A DNA stretch of 64,000 nucleotides from Dietzia aurantiaca. GTDB lineage: Bacteria > Actinomycetota > Actinomycetes > Mycobacteriales > Mycobacteriaceae. Made by a program: the position numbers and the translations under genes. Under the pieces are notes generated by a model. That model ran no database searches. It saw only the letters and a program-made list of their open reading frames with translations, and was not told where the DNA came from. Below are positions 8,870 through 18,322 of the stretch, piece by piece (within the stretch, counting starts at the first letter, position 1; every line of letters begins with the position of its first letter). Location of the stretch: contig NZ_JAIFXZ010000008.1 of the NCBI RefSeq assembly GCF_021033825.1, positions 62,001 to 126,000 of the forward strand, in the 5' to 3' direction.

Positions 8870-10729
8870 ATGTGCGGAATCGTCGGTTATGTGGGCCAGC
8901 AGGCTGCTCTTCCTGTCGTCGTCGAGGCCCTGCGGAGGATGGAATACCGCGGCTATGACTCGGCGGGAGTCGCCATCCTCGACGGCGCCGGCGAGGTGCG
9001 GGTCGAGAAGAGGGCGGGCAAGCTCGCCAACCTCGAGGAGGCGCTCGTCGCGGACGGCGGCGAGGCCGGATTCGTCGGCACGACCGGCATCGGGCACACG
9101 CGCTGGGCGACCCACGGCCGCCCCAACGACCGGAACGCGCACCCGCACGTGTCCGGCGACGTGGCGATCGTCCACAACGGGATCATCGAGAACTTCGCGC
9201 CGCTGCGTGCCGAGCTCGAGTCCGCCGGCGTCGAGCTGGTCTCGGACACCGACTCCGAGGTGGCCGCGCACCTGCTGACACGCGCGATCGAGTCGGGCGG
9301 GACCGCCGGCGACTTCGTGGCCTCGTGCCGCGCGGTGCTGGCCCGCCTGGAGGGCGCGTTCACCCTCGTTTTCAGCCACGCGAAGCACCCCGACGTGCTG
9401 GTGGCCGCCCGCCGCTCCACCCCGCTCGTGCTGGGCGTCGGCCAGGGAGAGATGTTCCTCGGCTCGGACGTGGCCGCGTTCATCGAGCACACCCGCGACG
9501 CGGTCGAGCTGGGCCAGGACAACGTGGTGGTGATGCGCGCCGACGGGTACGAGGTCACCGACTTCGACGGCGAGCCCACCGAGGGGCGCCCGTTCCGCAT
9601 CGACTGGGACCTCGAGGCCGCCGAGAAGGGCGGATACGACTACTTCATGCTCAAGGAGATCGCCGAGCAGCCCCAGGCCGTCGCCGACACTCTCCTGGGT
9701 AAGTTCCAGGACGGCCGGATCGTGCTGGACGAGCAGCGCATCTCCGACCAGGAGCTGCGCGACATCGACAAGGTGTTCATCATCGCCTGCGGCAGCGCGT
9801 ACCACTCGGGGCTGGTCGCCAAGTACGCGATCGAGCACTGGACCCGGCTGCCATGCGAGGTCGAGATCGCCTCGGAGTTCCGCTACCGCGACCCGGTTCT
9901 GGACCGCTCCACGCTCGTCGTGGCGATCTCGCAGTCCGGCGAGACGGCCGACACCCTGGAGGCCGTGCGGCACGCCAAGTCGCAGAAGGCGCGCGTGCTG
10001 GCGGTGTGCAACACCAACGGTTCGCAGATCCCGCGCGAGGCCGACGCCGTGCTGTACACCCATGCGGGCCCGGAGATCGGTGTGGCCTCCACCAAGGCCT
10101 ACCTCGCCCAGATCACGGCCAACTACCTGGTCGGCCTGGCGTTGGCGCAGGCGCGCGGCACCAAGTTCCCCGACGAAGTGGCCGCCGAGTTCCGCCAGCT
10201 CGAGCGCATGCCCGAGTCCATCCAGCAGGTCGTGGACTCCCTCGAGCCGGTGCGTGAGATCGCCCGTGAGCTCGCCGACTCCAAGTCGGTGCTGTTCCTG
10301 GGCCGCCACGTCGGCTACCCGACGGCACTGGAGGGCGCGCTCAAGCTCAAGGAGCTCGCCTACATGCACGCCGAGGGCTTCCCGGCCGGCGAGCTCAAGC
10401 ACGGCCCGATCGCCCTGATCGAGGACGACCTGCCGGTCTTCGTGGTGATGCCGCCGGTCGAGGGCCGCGGGGTGCTGCACTCCAAGCTCGTCAGCAACAT
10501 CCAGGAGATCAAGGCCCGCGGCGCGCGCACCATCGTGATCGCCGAGGAGAGCGACGAGGTGGTCAAGCCGCTGTCGGACTACTTCATCCCCATTCCGCCG
10601 TCGACCACGCTGCTGCAGCCGTTGCTCGCCACCATCCCGTACCAGGCGTTCGCCGCCGAGGTCGCGGCCGCGCGGGGCTACGACGTGGACAAGCCGCGCA
10701 ACCTGGCCAAGTCCGTCACGGTGGAGTAG
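8870..10729 (+). CDS. glmS: glutamine-fructose-6-phosphate aminotransferase (isomerizing)
   Basis: A 619-aa GlmS making glucosamine-6-phosphate from fructose-6-phosphate and glutamine, the first step to UDP-GlcNAc. The N-terminal Ntn-type glutaminase starts MCGIVGYV, so Cys2 becomes the catalytic N-terminal residue after Met removal. This fixes the start at ATG 8870 rather than a TTG three codons upstream. Then come RMEYRGYDSAG and TRWATHG. Two SIS domains follow (IIACGSAYHSG; ISQSGETADTLE; LGRHVGYPTALEGALKLKEL), ending with the conserved DVDKPRNLAKSVTVE tail. A TACACT hexamer 8 nt upstream suggests a leaderless message. Confidence 0.98.
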   Translation: MCGIVGYVGQQAALPVVVEALRRMEYRGYDSAGVAILDGAGEVRVEKRAGKLANLEEALVADGGEAGFVGTTGIGHTRWATHGRPNDRNAHPHVSGDVAIVHNGIIENFAPLRAELESAGVELVSDTDSEVAAHLLTRAIESGGTAGDFVASCRAVLARLEGAFTLVFSHAKHPDVLVAARRSTPLVLGVGQGEMFLGSDVAAFIEHTRDAVELGQDNVVVMRADGYEVTDFDGEPTEGRPFRIDWDLEAAEKGGYDYFMLKEIAEQPQAVADTLLGKFQDGRIVLDEQRISDQELRDIDKVFIIACGSAYHSGLVAKYAIEHWTRLPCEVEIASEFRYRDPVLDRSTLVVAISQSGETADTLEAVRHAKSQKARVLAVCNTNGSQIPREADAVLYTHAGPEIGVASTKAYLAQITANYLVGLALAQARGTKFPDEVAAEFRQLERMPESIQQVVDSLEPVREIARELADSKSVLFLGRHVGYPTALEGALKLKELAYMHAEGFPAGELKHGPIALIEDDLPVFVVMPPVEGRGVLHSKLVSNIQEIKARGARTIVIAEESDEVVKPLSDYFIPIPPSTTLLQPLLATIPYQAFAAEVAAARGYDVDKPRNLAKSVTVE

Positions 10730-10778
10730 GAACCGTGGGCGTGACGGTCACGGTGGGCTGACGGGAGGGACGACGACG

Positions 10779-12422
10779 ATGCGACGTGCGCACCCGGTCG
10801 AGGTCATTCGGGCCGCGGAAGCACCTCTCCTCGCGGCCGCCGGTGCCTCAGGGGACCCCGACGTCGTCATGCGCCGGGCCGCCGCCGGCGTCGCCCACCA
10901 CACCGCGGCCCTGCTGCGCGAGCGCACGGGCGGTGTCTATGGCCGCGCGGTGGAGCTGCTCGTGGGCGCCGGTGACAACGGGGGTGACGCCCTCTACGCC
11001 GGCGCCATGTTGCGGGCCCGCGGCTGCCGCGTCGACGCGGTTCTGCTCGACTTCGACCGCGCCCACCCCCGGGGATTGGCCGCGCTACGCCGTGCGGGCG
11101 GGCGGATCCACCGCGCGGAGGACCTGGGTTCACGCGTTCCGGTCCCGGACGTGGCTGTCGACGGCGTGGTCGGACTGGGTGGGCGCGGCCCGTTGCGTGC
11201 GCCTGCCGATCGGATCGTGACCGGCCTGGCCGAGGCCGGCGTCCCGTGGGTGGCCGTCGATCTGCCCAGCGGCGTGGATGCCGACACCGGCACCGCCTAC
11301 GACGCCCACGTACCCGCCACCCTCACCGTCACCTTCGGTCTGCTGCGGCGCGCGCATCTATTGGCCTCGCCGGTGTGCGGCCGAGTCGAGGTGGTGGACA
11401 TCGGACTGTCCGACCCGCCGATCGGCCCGGAGACCGTCTACGCCCCGGACACCGCGGACGTGGGCCGCAGGTGGCCGGTGCCCGGACCCGCCGACGACAA
11501 GTACACCCAGGGCGTGGTGGCCATCCGCGCCGGCTCGGAGCGCTTCCCGGGCGCGGCGGTCCTCTGCACGAGCGCCGCCGTGGCCGCGACCTCCGGCATG
11601 GTCCGCTACGTCGGCTCCGGCGCCGATCCGGTGCTCGCCGCGCGGCCCGAGGTCGTGTGTCACCCGTCGGTAGCGGAGGCCGGAAAGGCGCAGGCCTGGG
11701 TGGTGGGCCCGGGCGCCGGCACCGGTGCGGAGTCGATCGCCGACATCGACGCCGTCCTGACCCGCGGCCGCCCCACCCTGTTGGACGCCGATGCCCTGAC
11801 CTGCGTCGCCTCCCATCCGGTGCTCCTTCGCAGCGCCACCGCGCCCGTGCTGCTCACCCCGCACGGCGGCGAGTTCGACCGTCTCACCGGTGGTTGGGAC
11901 CGCGCCGATCGCCCCGGCGCGCTGCGCCGGTACGTCGCCGGACTACGCGAGCGCGGGATCGAGGCCACGGTGCTGCTCAAGGGTCGCGTCACACTGATCG
12001 ACGACGGCGAGACCACCTACTCCGTCGACGCCGGCTCGTCGTGGGCCGCCACCGCGGGTTCCGGGGATGTTCTGTCCGGAATCACGGGGGCACTCATGGC
12101 CCACGTTGCGGCCGCGCGGGATTCGGCGGCCCCGGACACGAAGCTGGACCTCGCCCGCGCCGCTGCCGACGCGGCGACGCTGCACGGCGAAGCCGCCGGC
12201 CTGGCCGCGCACCGGCGTGATCCGAGGCCCAGCGGAAGCCACGCCGGCCCCGGCGGAGGGCGGGTCGCAAACCACACCGGCGAGAGGCCCGGTGTGGACG
12301 TCGATGCACCCCGCGGTGGCGGTGGGCGGCCGCGTGCCGAGGGGCCCGGCGCACCGATCGGCGCCTCGGATCTGCTGGCCGCCGTGCCCGCAGCGGTTGC
12401 CGCCCTGCGCTCTTCGCGGTAG
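10779..12422 (+). CDS. nnr: bifunctional NAD(P)HX epimerase / ADP-dependent NAD(P)HX dehydratase
   Basis: A 547-aa fused repair enzyme that restores damaged (hydrated) NAD(P)H. The N-terminal YjeF/NnrE domain (about 1-230) shows VELLVGAGDNGGDALYAG. The C-terminal ribokinase-like NnrD domain (about 240-500) shows VVGPGAG, VLLTPHGGEFDRL and TAGSGDVLSGITGALM. A GGGAGGG ribosome site precedes ATG 10779. From about residue 485 the sequence becomes a Gly/Pro/Arg-rich insert before a final helix (GASDLLAAVPAAVAALR), which is unusual for the family. The gene lies between glmS and alr, as in mycobacteria. Confidence 0.93.
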   Translation: MRRAHPVEVIRAAEAPLLAAAGASGDPDVVMRRAAAGVAHHTAALLRERTGGVYGRAVELLVGAGDNGGDALYAGAMLRARGCRVDAVLLDFDRAHPRGLAALRRAGGRIHRAEDLGSRVPVPDVAVDGVVGLGGRGPLRAPADRIVTGLAEAGVPWVAVDLPSGVDADTGTAYDAHVPATLTVTFGLLRRAHLLASPVCGRVEVVDIGLSDPPIGPETVYAPDTADVGRRWPVPGPADDKYTQGVVAIRAGSERFPGAAVLCTSAAVAATSGMVRYVGSGADPVLAARPEVVCHPSVAEAGKAQAWVVGPGAGTGAESIADIDAVLTRGRPTLLDADALTCVASHPVLLRSATAPVLLTPHGGEFDRLTGGWDRADRPGALRRYVAGLRERGIEATVLLKGRVTLIDDGETTYSVDAGSSWAATAGSGDVLSGITGALMAHVAAARDSAAPDTKLDLARAAADAATLHGEAAGLAAHRRDPRPSGSHAGPGGGRVANHTGERPGVDVDAPRGGGGRPRAEGPGAPIGASDLLAAVPAAVAALRSSR

Positions 12423-12457
12423 CCCCGAGGTCGTCTGCGCGGTCAGGGCCACGCTCG

Positions 12458-12513
12458 CCTATCCGATGTCGCGCCACCTACCGGATCACGTAGGCGGCGC
12501 GACATCCGATAGG
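12458..12513. repeat. dispersed ~60-bp palindrome, copy 1
   Basis: Arms 12458-12480 and 12491-12513 match at 21 of 23 positions around a 10-nt loop. The core CCGATGTCGCGCC is shared with the copies at 55215 and 56422, and the arm pattern with the copy at 29630. It lies 35 bp after the nnr stop and could also end transcription. Confidence 0.8.
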
Positions 12514-12681
12514 TGAATCGGGGGCGGCCGACCGGTCCATCGGGCTCGGTCGACACGGGGGCGGCTCCGCGTGGCGGCCCCGCTCTGCACGGCACCCCCG
12601 ACGCGGCACCACGGCCAGCGTTGCCGACGTCGCGGGGCGCGGAAATCGCCCCCCGTCGGCCCGTTTGGCAGAATTGACGAA

Positions 12682-13860
12682 ATGGCTCCGATTGTCCCCC
12701 CGGCTCCGTGCCGTGTCGAGATCGATCTGGACGCGGTCGAGCACAACGCCCGCGTCCTGGTCCGGCATGCAGGCGGCGCCCGGGTCATGGCCGTGGTCAA
12801 GGCTGACGCCTATGGCCACGGCGTCGTCCCCGTCTCCCTCGCCGCCCTGCGCGGCGGCGCGACCGCGCTGGGCGTCACCACGATCGGCGAGGCGCTGGAA
12901 CTCCGCTCGGCCGGCATCGACGCCGAGATCCTGGCCTGGCTGTACCTGCCGTCCGACGACGCACGGGCGGCCGTCGAGGCCGACGTCGACCTGGCGATCC
13001 CCAGTCCCGCGCACCTGGACACTGTGCTGGAGGCGGCGCGCCGCTCGGGCCGCAGGGCGCGCGTGACCCCCAAGATCGACACCGGCCTGGCCCGCTCCGG
13101 CATCTCTCTGGAGGAGTGGCCGGCGGTTCTCGAGCGGCTGGTCGCTGCCACCGCCGGCGGTCTGGTGGAGGTCACGGGCCTGATGGCGCACTTCGCGCAC
13201 GCCGACGACCCCGGCAACCCGGTCATCGACCTACAGGTCGCGCGCCTGCACGAGTGCGTGGCTCAGGCCCGCGCCCGCGGCCTCGAGTGCCCGGTCAACC
13301 ACCACGCCAACTCAGCGGCCACGTTGACCCGGCCCGAGGACGGCTTCGAGATGGTCCGCCCCGGGATCGCCCTGTACGGGCTCGACCCGGTCGGCGACCT
13401 GGGTGCGGATCTGATCCCGGCCATGACCTTCTCGGCCGACATCCTCATGGTCAAGCGGCTGGCGAAGGGGCAGGGCGTGAGTTACGGCCACACCTGGTAC
13501 GCGCCGCACGACACGACGGTGGCGCTCATCGCGGCCGGGTACGCGGACGGTGTCTGGCGGATGCTGTCGGGCCGCCTGGACGTGGGCATCGCCGGCCGCC
13601 GCTACCCGAACGTGGGGCGGGTCTGTATGGACCAGTTCGTCGTCGACCTCGGACCCGACCCCGACCGCACCATCCGCGCGGGCGACACCGCCGTCCTGTT
13701 CGGTACCGGCGCGGGCGGGGGGCCCACGGCCGCCGAGTGGGCCGACGAGTTGGGCACCATCCACTACGAGGTCGTCACCGCCGTGCGGGGGCGCGCGAGC
13801 AGGGACCACGTGCTCCGGGGGCGCCACGCCACCGGGTACCGACAGGGGGATGCACGATGA
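12682..13860 (+). CDS. alr: alanine racemase
   Basis: A 392-aa PLP enzyme converting L-Ala to D-Ala for peptidoglycan. The PLP lysine is Lys40 in AVVKADAYGHG. The second catalytic base is the Tyr of GVSYGHTWYAP, and VCMDQFVVDLG marks the C-terminal beta domain. The ATG at 12682 gives the normal family length; an upstream in-frame opening from 12571 is Arg/Pro-rich and unlikely. It is the first gene of a run of six genes (alr, lipase-like, tsaE, tsaB, rimI, tsaD) linked by 4-bp overlaps at every junction but one. Its stop shares ATGA with the next gene. Confidence 0.97.
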   Translation: MAPIVPPAPCRVEIDLDAVEHNARVLVRHAGGARVMAVVKADAYGHGVVPVSLAALRGGATALGVTTIGEALELRSAGIDAEILAWLYLPSDDARAAVEADVDLAIPSPAHLDTVLEAARRSGRRARVTPKIDTGLARSGISLEEWPAVLERLVAATAGGLVEVTGLMAHFAHADDPGNPVIDLQVARLHECVAQARARGLECPVNHHANSAATLTRPEDGFEMVRPGIALYGLDPVGDLGADLIPAMTFSADILMVKRLAKGQGVSYGHTWYAPHDTTVALIAAGYADGVWRMLSGRLDVGIAGRRYPNVGRVCMDQFVVDLGPDPDRTIRAGDTAVLFGTGAGGGPTAAEWADELGTIHYEVVTAVRGRASRDHVLRGRHATGYRQGDAR

Positions 13861-15200
13861 CGGGGTTCGAGGGGGCCGACGGCGAGGCCGCCGGAAAAAC
13901 TGCTGACGAGACCGCCCGCCAGGGTGGGATAGAGAACGACGACGACAACGCCTACACCGAGGGCGCTCCCAAGCGCGGTCGGCCGCGGCTGAGGTTCCCG
14001 CGGCGCCCGTCGCGGTCGTCGACGCGGACCCCGGTCGAGGTCCGGCCACCGGAGGTTCTCGGCGGCGACCCGGACGAGGTCGAGGCGGTCGCGGAGAAGA
14101 TCCGCACTCCCGGCGGATTCGCGGCGGGGATGAGCGCGCTCGGCGCCGCGACCCTCGGCTCGGTCGGCACGCTCATGCCGGGCCGGAGGGCGAGCGACCC
14201 GTGGGCCGGTGAGGACATGGACGAGCTCGGCGTCGACCGCGGTTCGATGGTCGCCGCCACCGACGGCGTTCCGTTGGCGGTGCGTGAGGCCGGGCCCACC
14301 GACGCGCCCATGACCGTCGTGTTCGTGCACGGCTACACGCTCACCATGGACACCTGGCATTTCCAGCGCCGGCACCTGGCGGACCGGTTCGGCTCCGAGA
14401 TCCGCATGGTGTTCTACGACCAGCGTGGCCATGGACTCAGCGGGAAGAGCTCGATCGAGAACTCGACCATCGACCAGCTGGCCCGCGACCTGAGCACCGT
14501 CATCTCGGCGACCGCGCCGACCGGGCCGGTCGTGGTGATCGGGCACTCGATGGGCGGCATGACCGTCATGGGCTACGCGGTGCGGCACCCCGAGGCCGTG
14601 CGCGACCGCGTGATGGGTGTGGGGCTGGTGGCCACCGCCATGGCGGAGCTTTCGGAGTCGGGGCTGGGCTCCGTACTGGACAGCAAGGCCATGGCCCGGG
14701 TAGCCGCGCTGATCAATCGCTCGCCGGGCGTGTTCACCAGTGGCCGCAAGGCGCTCGGCGCGATCATCTCGCCGTTCATCTACGGCGGCTCGTTCGGCGA
14801 TCCCGCCTCGATGAGCCCCACGGTGGCACGGTTCGTCGACAAGACCATCAACTCCACCGATGTACTGACCATCGCGAACTTCTTCGAGACGCTCACGCAG
14901 CACGACGAGTCCGAGGCGATGCCCATCCTGCGGAACGTACGCACCACCGTGCTCTGCGGTGACCGTGACCTGCTCACCCCGCTCGACCGATCCGTCGACA
15001 TCGTCGAGGAGCTGCCCGACGCCGAGTTCGTGGTGGTCCCGGGGTCCGGCCACATGGTGATGCTCGAGGAGCCCGCGCACGTGTCCGAGGTGCTGGGCGA
15101 TCTCGTGGCCGACGCGATCGTCGAGTGGCGCGAGCGTGAGCGACTCGCGGAAGCGGGCGGACGCAGCCGCGACTCCGGCCGGAGCGCGAAGGCCTCGTGA
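13857..15200 (+). CDS. alpha/beta hydrolase, lipase/esterase-like
   Basis: A 447-aa protein with a catalytic alpha/beta hydrolase domain from about residue 140. VVFVHGYTLTMDTW is the oxyanion region, YDQRGHGLS follows, and the nucleophile is Ser231 in IGHSMGG. A late Asp lies in LCGDRDLLTPLD and the catalytic His in VPGSGHMVMLEEP. The first ~115 residues are polar and disordered, with a DDDN-AYT motif (28-33) and a hydrophobic Gly/Ala stretch near 88-106 that could touch the membrane. The start ATG overlaps the alr stop, and the end overlaps tsaE. Mycobacterial homologues of this locus are annotated as lipases; the substrate is not known. Confidence 0.85.
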   Translation: MTGFEGADGEAAGKTADETARQGGIENDDDNAYTEGAPKRGRPRLRFPRRPSRSSTRTPVEVRPPEVLGGDPDEVEAVAEKIRTPGGFAAGMSALGAATLGSVGTLMPGRRASDPWAGEDMDELGVDRGSMVAATDGVPLAVREAGPTDAPMTVVFVHGYTLTMDTWHFQRRHLADRFGSEIRMVFYDQRGHGLSGKSSIENSTIDQLARDLSTVISATAPTGPVVVIGHSMGGMTVMGYAVRHPEAVRDRVMGVGLVATAMAELSESGLGSVLDSKAMARVAALINRSPGVFTSGRKALGAIISPFIYGGSFGDPASMSPTVARFVDKTINSTDVLTIANFFETLTQHDESEAMPILRNVRTTVLCGDRDLLTPLDRSVDIVEELPDAEFVVVPGSGHMVMLEEPAHVSEVLGDLVADAIVEWRERERLAEAGGRSRDSGRSAKAS

Positions 15201-15706
15201 CACTCCAGGTGCCGGGCCGACGCGAGCTGGCCACCGTCGACGACACCCGCGCGCTGGGCGAGGAGATCGCCGGCCTGCTCTCGGCCGGTGACGTGGTGAT
15301 CCTCGACGGACCGCTCGGCGCCGGCAAGACCGCGCTGACCACCGGCATCGCCGCCGGACTCGGGGTGCGCGGGCGGGTCACCTCGCCGACCTTCGTGATC
15401 GCCCGTCGGCACGCCCCGGCCACCCCCGGCGGCCCCGGCCTCGTGCACGTCGACGCCTACCGACTGCTCGGCCAGGACCCCGACGGCGAGCAGCCCACCC
15501 GCCGCGACCTCGCCGACGAACTCGAGTCCCTCGACCTGGACTCCGCGCTCGAGCGCGACGTGGTTGTGGTCGAGTGGGGCGCCGGGTTCGTCGAGTCGCT
15601 CGTCGAGGCCCCGCTGATCGTCACCCTGCACCGCGGAGACGAGGGCGACGTCCGCTCCGCCGCCTGGCACCGCGCCGGTGGACCCGCGGCACCGGCGGTA
15701 CCCTGA
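15197..15706 (+). CDS. tsaE: tRNA t6A biosynthesis ATPase TsaE
   Basis: A 169-aa P-loop protein that works with TsaB and TsaD to put the threonylcarbamoyl group on A37 of ANN-decoding tRNAs. Walker A is DGPLGAGKTALTTG (about 36-49). It continues with VTSPTFVIARRH and a late VVVEWGAGF, all typical of TsaE. GTG 15197 overlaps the stop of the hydrolase gene by 4 bp. All three TsaBDE components of the bacterial complex lie within this 3-kb operon. Confidence 0.96.
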   Translation: MTLQVPGRRELATVDDTRALGEEIAGLLSAGDVVILDGPLGAGKTALTTGIAAGLGVRGRVTSPTFVIARRHAPATPGGPGLVHVDAYRLLGQDPDGEQPTRRDLADELESLDLDSALERDVVVVEWGAGFVESLVEAPLIVTLHRGDEGDVRSAAWHRAGGPAAPAVP

Positions 15707-15710
15707 CCTC

Positions 15711-16487
15711 GTGCTGGTCCTCGCCCTCGACACCTCCACCCCCGCCGTCACCGCGGGGGTGTGCCGCCTCGAACCCGCTGGTTTGGGTCACACCGCAGGC
15801 GAGACCGGACTCGTAGGCGGGGCCGAACGCGCAACTGGGGCCGGCCCACAGGTCACGACCCTGGCCACGCGGGTCACGGCGGACGCCCGGGCCCACGCCG
15901 AGCTGCTCACCCCACACATCCTCGAGTGCCTGGACACCGCTGGGCTGACGGCCGCCGAGCTGGACGCCGTGGTGGTGGGGGTCGGGCCCGGCCCGTTCAC
16001 CGGACTGCGCGTGGGGATGGCCACCGCGGCGGCGTTCGCCGATGCGATCGGAAAGCCCGTTCACGGGGCCTGTTCGCTCGACGGGCTCGCGGCTCGGGCG
16101 CGCGCCGCCGGGGTGGAGGGGGACCTCGTCGTCGTCACCGATGCCCGGCGCCGCGAGGCGTACCACGCCCGCTACGACGGTGAAGGCGTGCGGACCTCGG
16201 GGCCGATCGTGGGGCCCGCAGCCGAGATCGTGCTGGACGGCGCGCGTGCGGTCGGGGACCCCGCGAGATTGGCCGAGATCCCGGACGTCGGATCCTTGAC
16301 GGACGTCGAGGCCGCGGTGGCCGTGCCGACCTACCCGGACCCGGCCGGGCTCGTCTCGGTGGCGGCCGCGGGTCTGCTCGCCGGCGACACGCCCGACCCG
16401 CTCGAGCCGCTCTACCTGCGGCGACCCGACGCCGTTCCGCCCAAGCGCGTCGAGCCGTCGTCCGCACTACGCGGGGTGCAGCGATGA
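15711..16487 (+). CDS. tsaB: tRNA t6A biosynthesis protein TsaB
   Basis: A 258-aa ASKHA-fold protein that forms the TsaD-TsaB heterodimer. The start [17 protein letters not shown] is typical, as are [17 protein letters not shown] (near residue 87) and [12 protein letters not shown] 15711 is chosen over GTG 15678, which would overlap tsaE by 29 bp and add a non-conserved leader. TACCCT (15699-15704) sits exactly 6 nt before this GTG, so a second, leaderless transcript may begin inside the operon. A region near residues 24-45 is longer than usual. The end overlaps rimI (ATGA). Confidence 0.94.
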   Translation: MLVLALDTSTPAVTAGVCRLEPAGLGHTAGETGLVGGAERATGAGPQVTTLATRVTADARAHAELLTPHILECLDTAGLTAAELDAVVVGVGPGPFTGLRVGMATAAAFADAIGKPVHGACSLDGLAARARAAGVEGDLVVVTDARRREAYHARYDGEGVRTSGPIVGPAAEIVLDGARAVGDPARLAEIPDVGSLTDVEAAVAVPTYPDPAGLVSVAAAGLLAGDTPDPLEPLYLRRPDAVPPKRVEPSSALRGVQR

Positions 16488-17092
16488 GCGCGGCGGACGC
16501 CGGCGCCGGTGGGCCGCGATACGGCTCCACCCCGACCGGCGTGCAGTACGGGCCGCTTGTCGCGGACGACGCGATGCGCTGCGCCGAGCTCGAGACGATC
16601 CTGTTCGCCGGGGACGGACCCTGGTCGGCGGTCGCGTTCGTGTCCGAGATCTCCTCGCGGCACAACACGTGCTTCGCGGCGAGGCTGAACGGCGAATTGG
16701 TGGGCTACTCGGTGCTCGCGGGACTCGGGCCGGTCGGCGACCGCGACTTCGAGGTGCACACCATCGGCGTGGACCCGCAGCGGCAGGGGCTCGGCATCGG
16801 ACGGACGCTGCTGCGCCAGATGCTGGACGTGGCCGACCGCGAGGGCGCGCCCGTTGTACTGGACGTGCGCACCGACAACGTGCCCGCGCGGACGCTGTAC
16901 GAGGCGCACGGATTCGAGATCGTCGGTGTCCGGCCGCGGTACTACCGGCCGAGCATGGCCGATGCATATCTGATGACGCGGCCGGCCCGGCCCGCTGCCT
17001 CCGCGGGCCCGGGCGCAGGTGCCGGGACGAGCCCGGGTGCGGGGCCGGCTCCGGGTGCGCGCGAGAACAGGGGAGAGGTGGGCGGCTCGTGA
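16484..17092 (+). CDS. rimI: ribosomal protein S18 alanine N-acetyltransferase
   Basis: A 202-aa GNAT acetyltransferase. The acetyl-CoA loop is [21 protein letters not shown] (roughly 90-110), preceded by the substrate-side [40 protein letters not shown] and [10 protein letters not shown] are typical RimI patterns. The last ~35 residues are a Gly/Ala/Pro tail that is not part of the fold. RimI sits inside t6A operons in many actinobacteria. It overlaps tsaB and tsaD by 4 bp each. Confidence 0.93.
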   Translation: MSAADAGAGGPRYGSTPTGVQYGPLVADDAMRCAELETILFAGDGPWSAVAFVSEISSRHNTCFAARLNGELVGYSVLAGLGPVGDRDFEVHTIGVDPQRQGLGIGRTLLRQMLDVADREGAPVVLDVRTDNVPARTLYEAHGFEIVGVRPRYYRPSMADAYLMTRPARPAASAGPGAGAGTSPGAGPAPGARENRGEVGGS

Positions 17093-18126
17093 AGACCGTC
17101 ATGGGGATCGAGAGCTCCTGCGACGAGACCGGCGTGGCCGTGGCGCGGATCCACGACGACGGGCGGGCCGAGCTGCTGTCGGACGTGGTCGCGTCGTCGA
17201 TGTCCGAGCACGCGCGGTTCGGCGGGGTGGTGCCCGAGATCGCCTCACGTGCGCACCTGGAGTCGCTCGTGCCGACCGTGCGCGCGGCGCTGGCCGAGGC
17301 CGGGATATCCCGGCCCGACGCCGTGGCCACGACGATCGGGCCGGGGCTGTCGGGCGCACTGCTCGTCGGCTCGTCCGGGGCCAAGGCCTACGCCGCAGCG
17401 TGGGGGGTGCCGTTCTACGCCGTCAACCACCTGGTCGGACACGTGGCCGTGGCCGGTTTCGACGGCGACCCGCTGCCCGAGTGCGTGGCGCTGCTCGTCT
17501 CCGGCGGCCACACGCAGCTGCTGCACGTGCGATCCCTGACCGAGCCGGTGGTGGAACTGGGCTCGACCGTCGACGACGCGGCGGGCGAGGCCTACGACAA
17601 GGTCGCCAGACTGCTCGGGCTCGGGTATCCGGGTGGGCCGGTCATCGACCGGCTCGCGGCCACCGGCGATCCGGCCGCGATCGCGTTCCCACGCGGGATG
17701 ACCGGGCCGCGTGACGCCCGGCACGACTTCTCCTTCTCCGGCCTCAAGACCTCCGTGGCCCGGCGGATCGAGGCGGCCGAACGAGACGGTGTCCAACTCG
17801 AGGTGGCGGATGTGGCGGCGTCGTTCCAGGAGGCCCTGGCCGACGTGCTGACGATGAAGGCCGTGCGCGCCTGCACCGACCTCGGGGTCGACACGCTGCT
17901 CATCGGCGGCGGTGTGGCGGCCAACTCGAGACTGCGGGAACTGGCTGGACAGAGGTGTGCGGCGGCAGGGATCACCCTGCGCGTGCCGCGGCCCCGGCTG
18001 TGCACCGACAACGGCGCGATGGTCGTGGGCGTGGCGTCCGCGTTGCTAGCCGACGGAGTGGCGCCCAGCCCGTTGACCGTGGCCGCCGACCCGGGGCTGC
18101 CGGTCGAGACGACGCAGGTGGTCTGA
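17089..18126 (+). CDS. tsaD: tRNA N6-adenosine threonylcarbamoyltransferase TsaD
   Basis: A 345-aa TsaD (Gcp/Kae1 family), the catalytic subunit that transfers threonylcarbamoyl to tRNA A37. The N-terminus has [14 protein letters not shown]. The metal site HLVGHVAVA holds the HxxxH pair, followed by [10 protein letters not shown] and [19 protein letters not shown]. The C-terminus has [12 protein letters not shown] and [11 protein letters not shown] 17089 overlaps the rimI stop; an ATG four codons later is an alternative. It is the last gene before the gro promoter. Confidence 0.96.
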   Translation: MKTVMGIESSCDETGVAVARIHDDGRAELLSDVVASSMSEHARFGGVVPEIASRAHLESLVPTVRAALAEAGISRPDAVATTIGPGLSGALLVGSSGAKAYAAAWGVPFYAVNHLVGHVAVAGFDGDPLPECVALLVSGGHTQLLHVRSLTEPVVELGSTVDDAAGEAYDKVARLLGLGYPGGPVIDRLAATGDPAAIAFPRGMTGPRDARHDFSFSGLKTSVARRIEAAERDGVQLEVADVAASFQEALADVLTMKAVRACTDLGVDTLLIGGGVAANSRLRELAGQRCAAAGITLRVPRPRLCTDNGAMVVGVASALLADGVAPSPLTVAADPGLPVETTQVV

Positions 18127-18199
18127 CGACGACGTCGTCCGGGGACGTGGGCGCGTGTTCGCCGATCGCGAACGCGTCCCGATCGGGCACACGGGACAC

Positions 18200-18233
18200 T
18201 TGAGTGCTGGCACTCGCGCATATAGAGTGCCAA
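18200..18233 (+). promoter_or_regulatory. CIRCE operator overlapping the groES promoter
   Basis: CTGGCACTC (18207-18215), 9 nt, GAGTGCCAA (18225-18233) matches the CIRCE inverted repeat bound by the HrcA repressor. A possible promoter (TTGAGT 18200, TATAGA 18221) overlaps it, so binding would block transcription until heat shock. Confidence 0.9.
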
Positions 18234-18322
18234 TAGGCATGGAACCGGCGGCGTCACCCGCGACGACGCTTCTCCGGACCCCGCCGCACATTCATCAGCC
18301 ATCTACACACGGAGGATCCATC

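Noticed and set aside
8855-10480. 541-codon minus-strand frame antisense to glmS
   Set aside because: Shadow of glmS, which is unambiguous on the plus strand.
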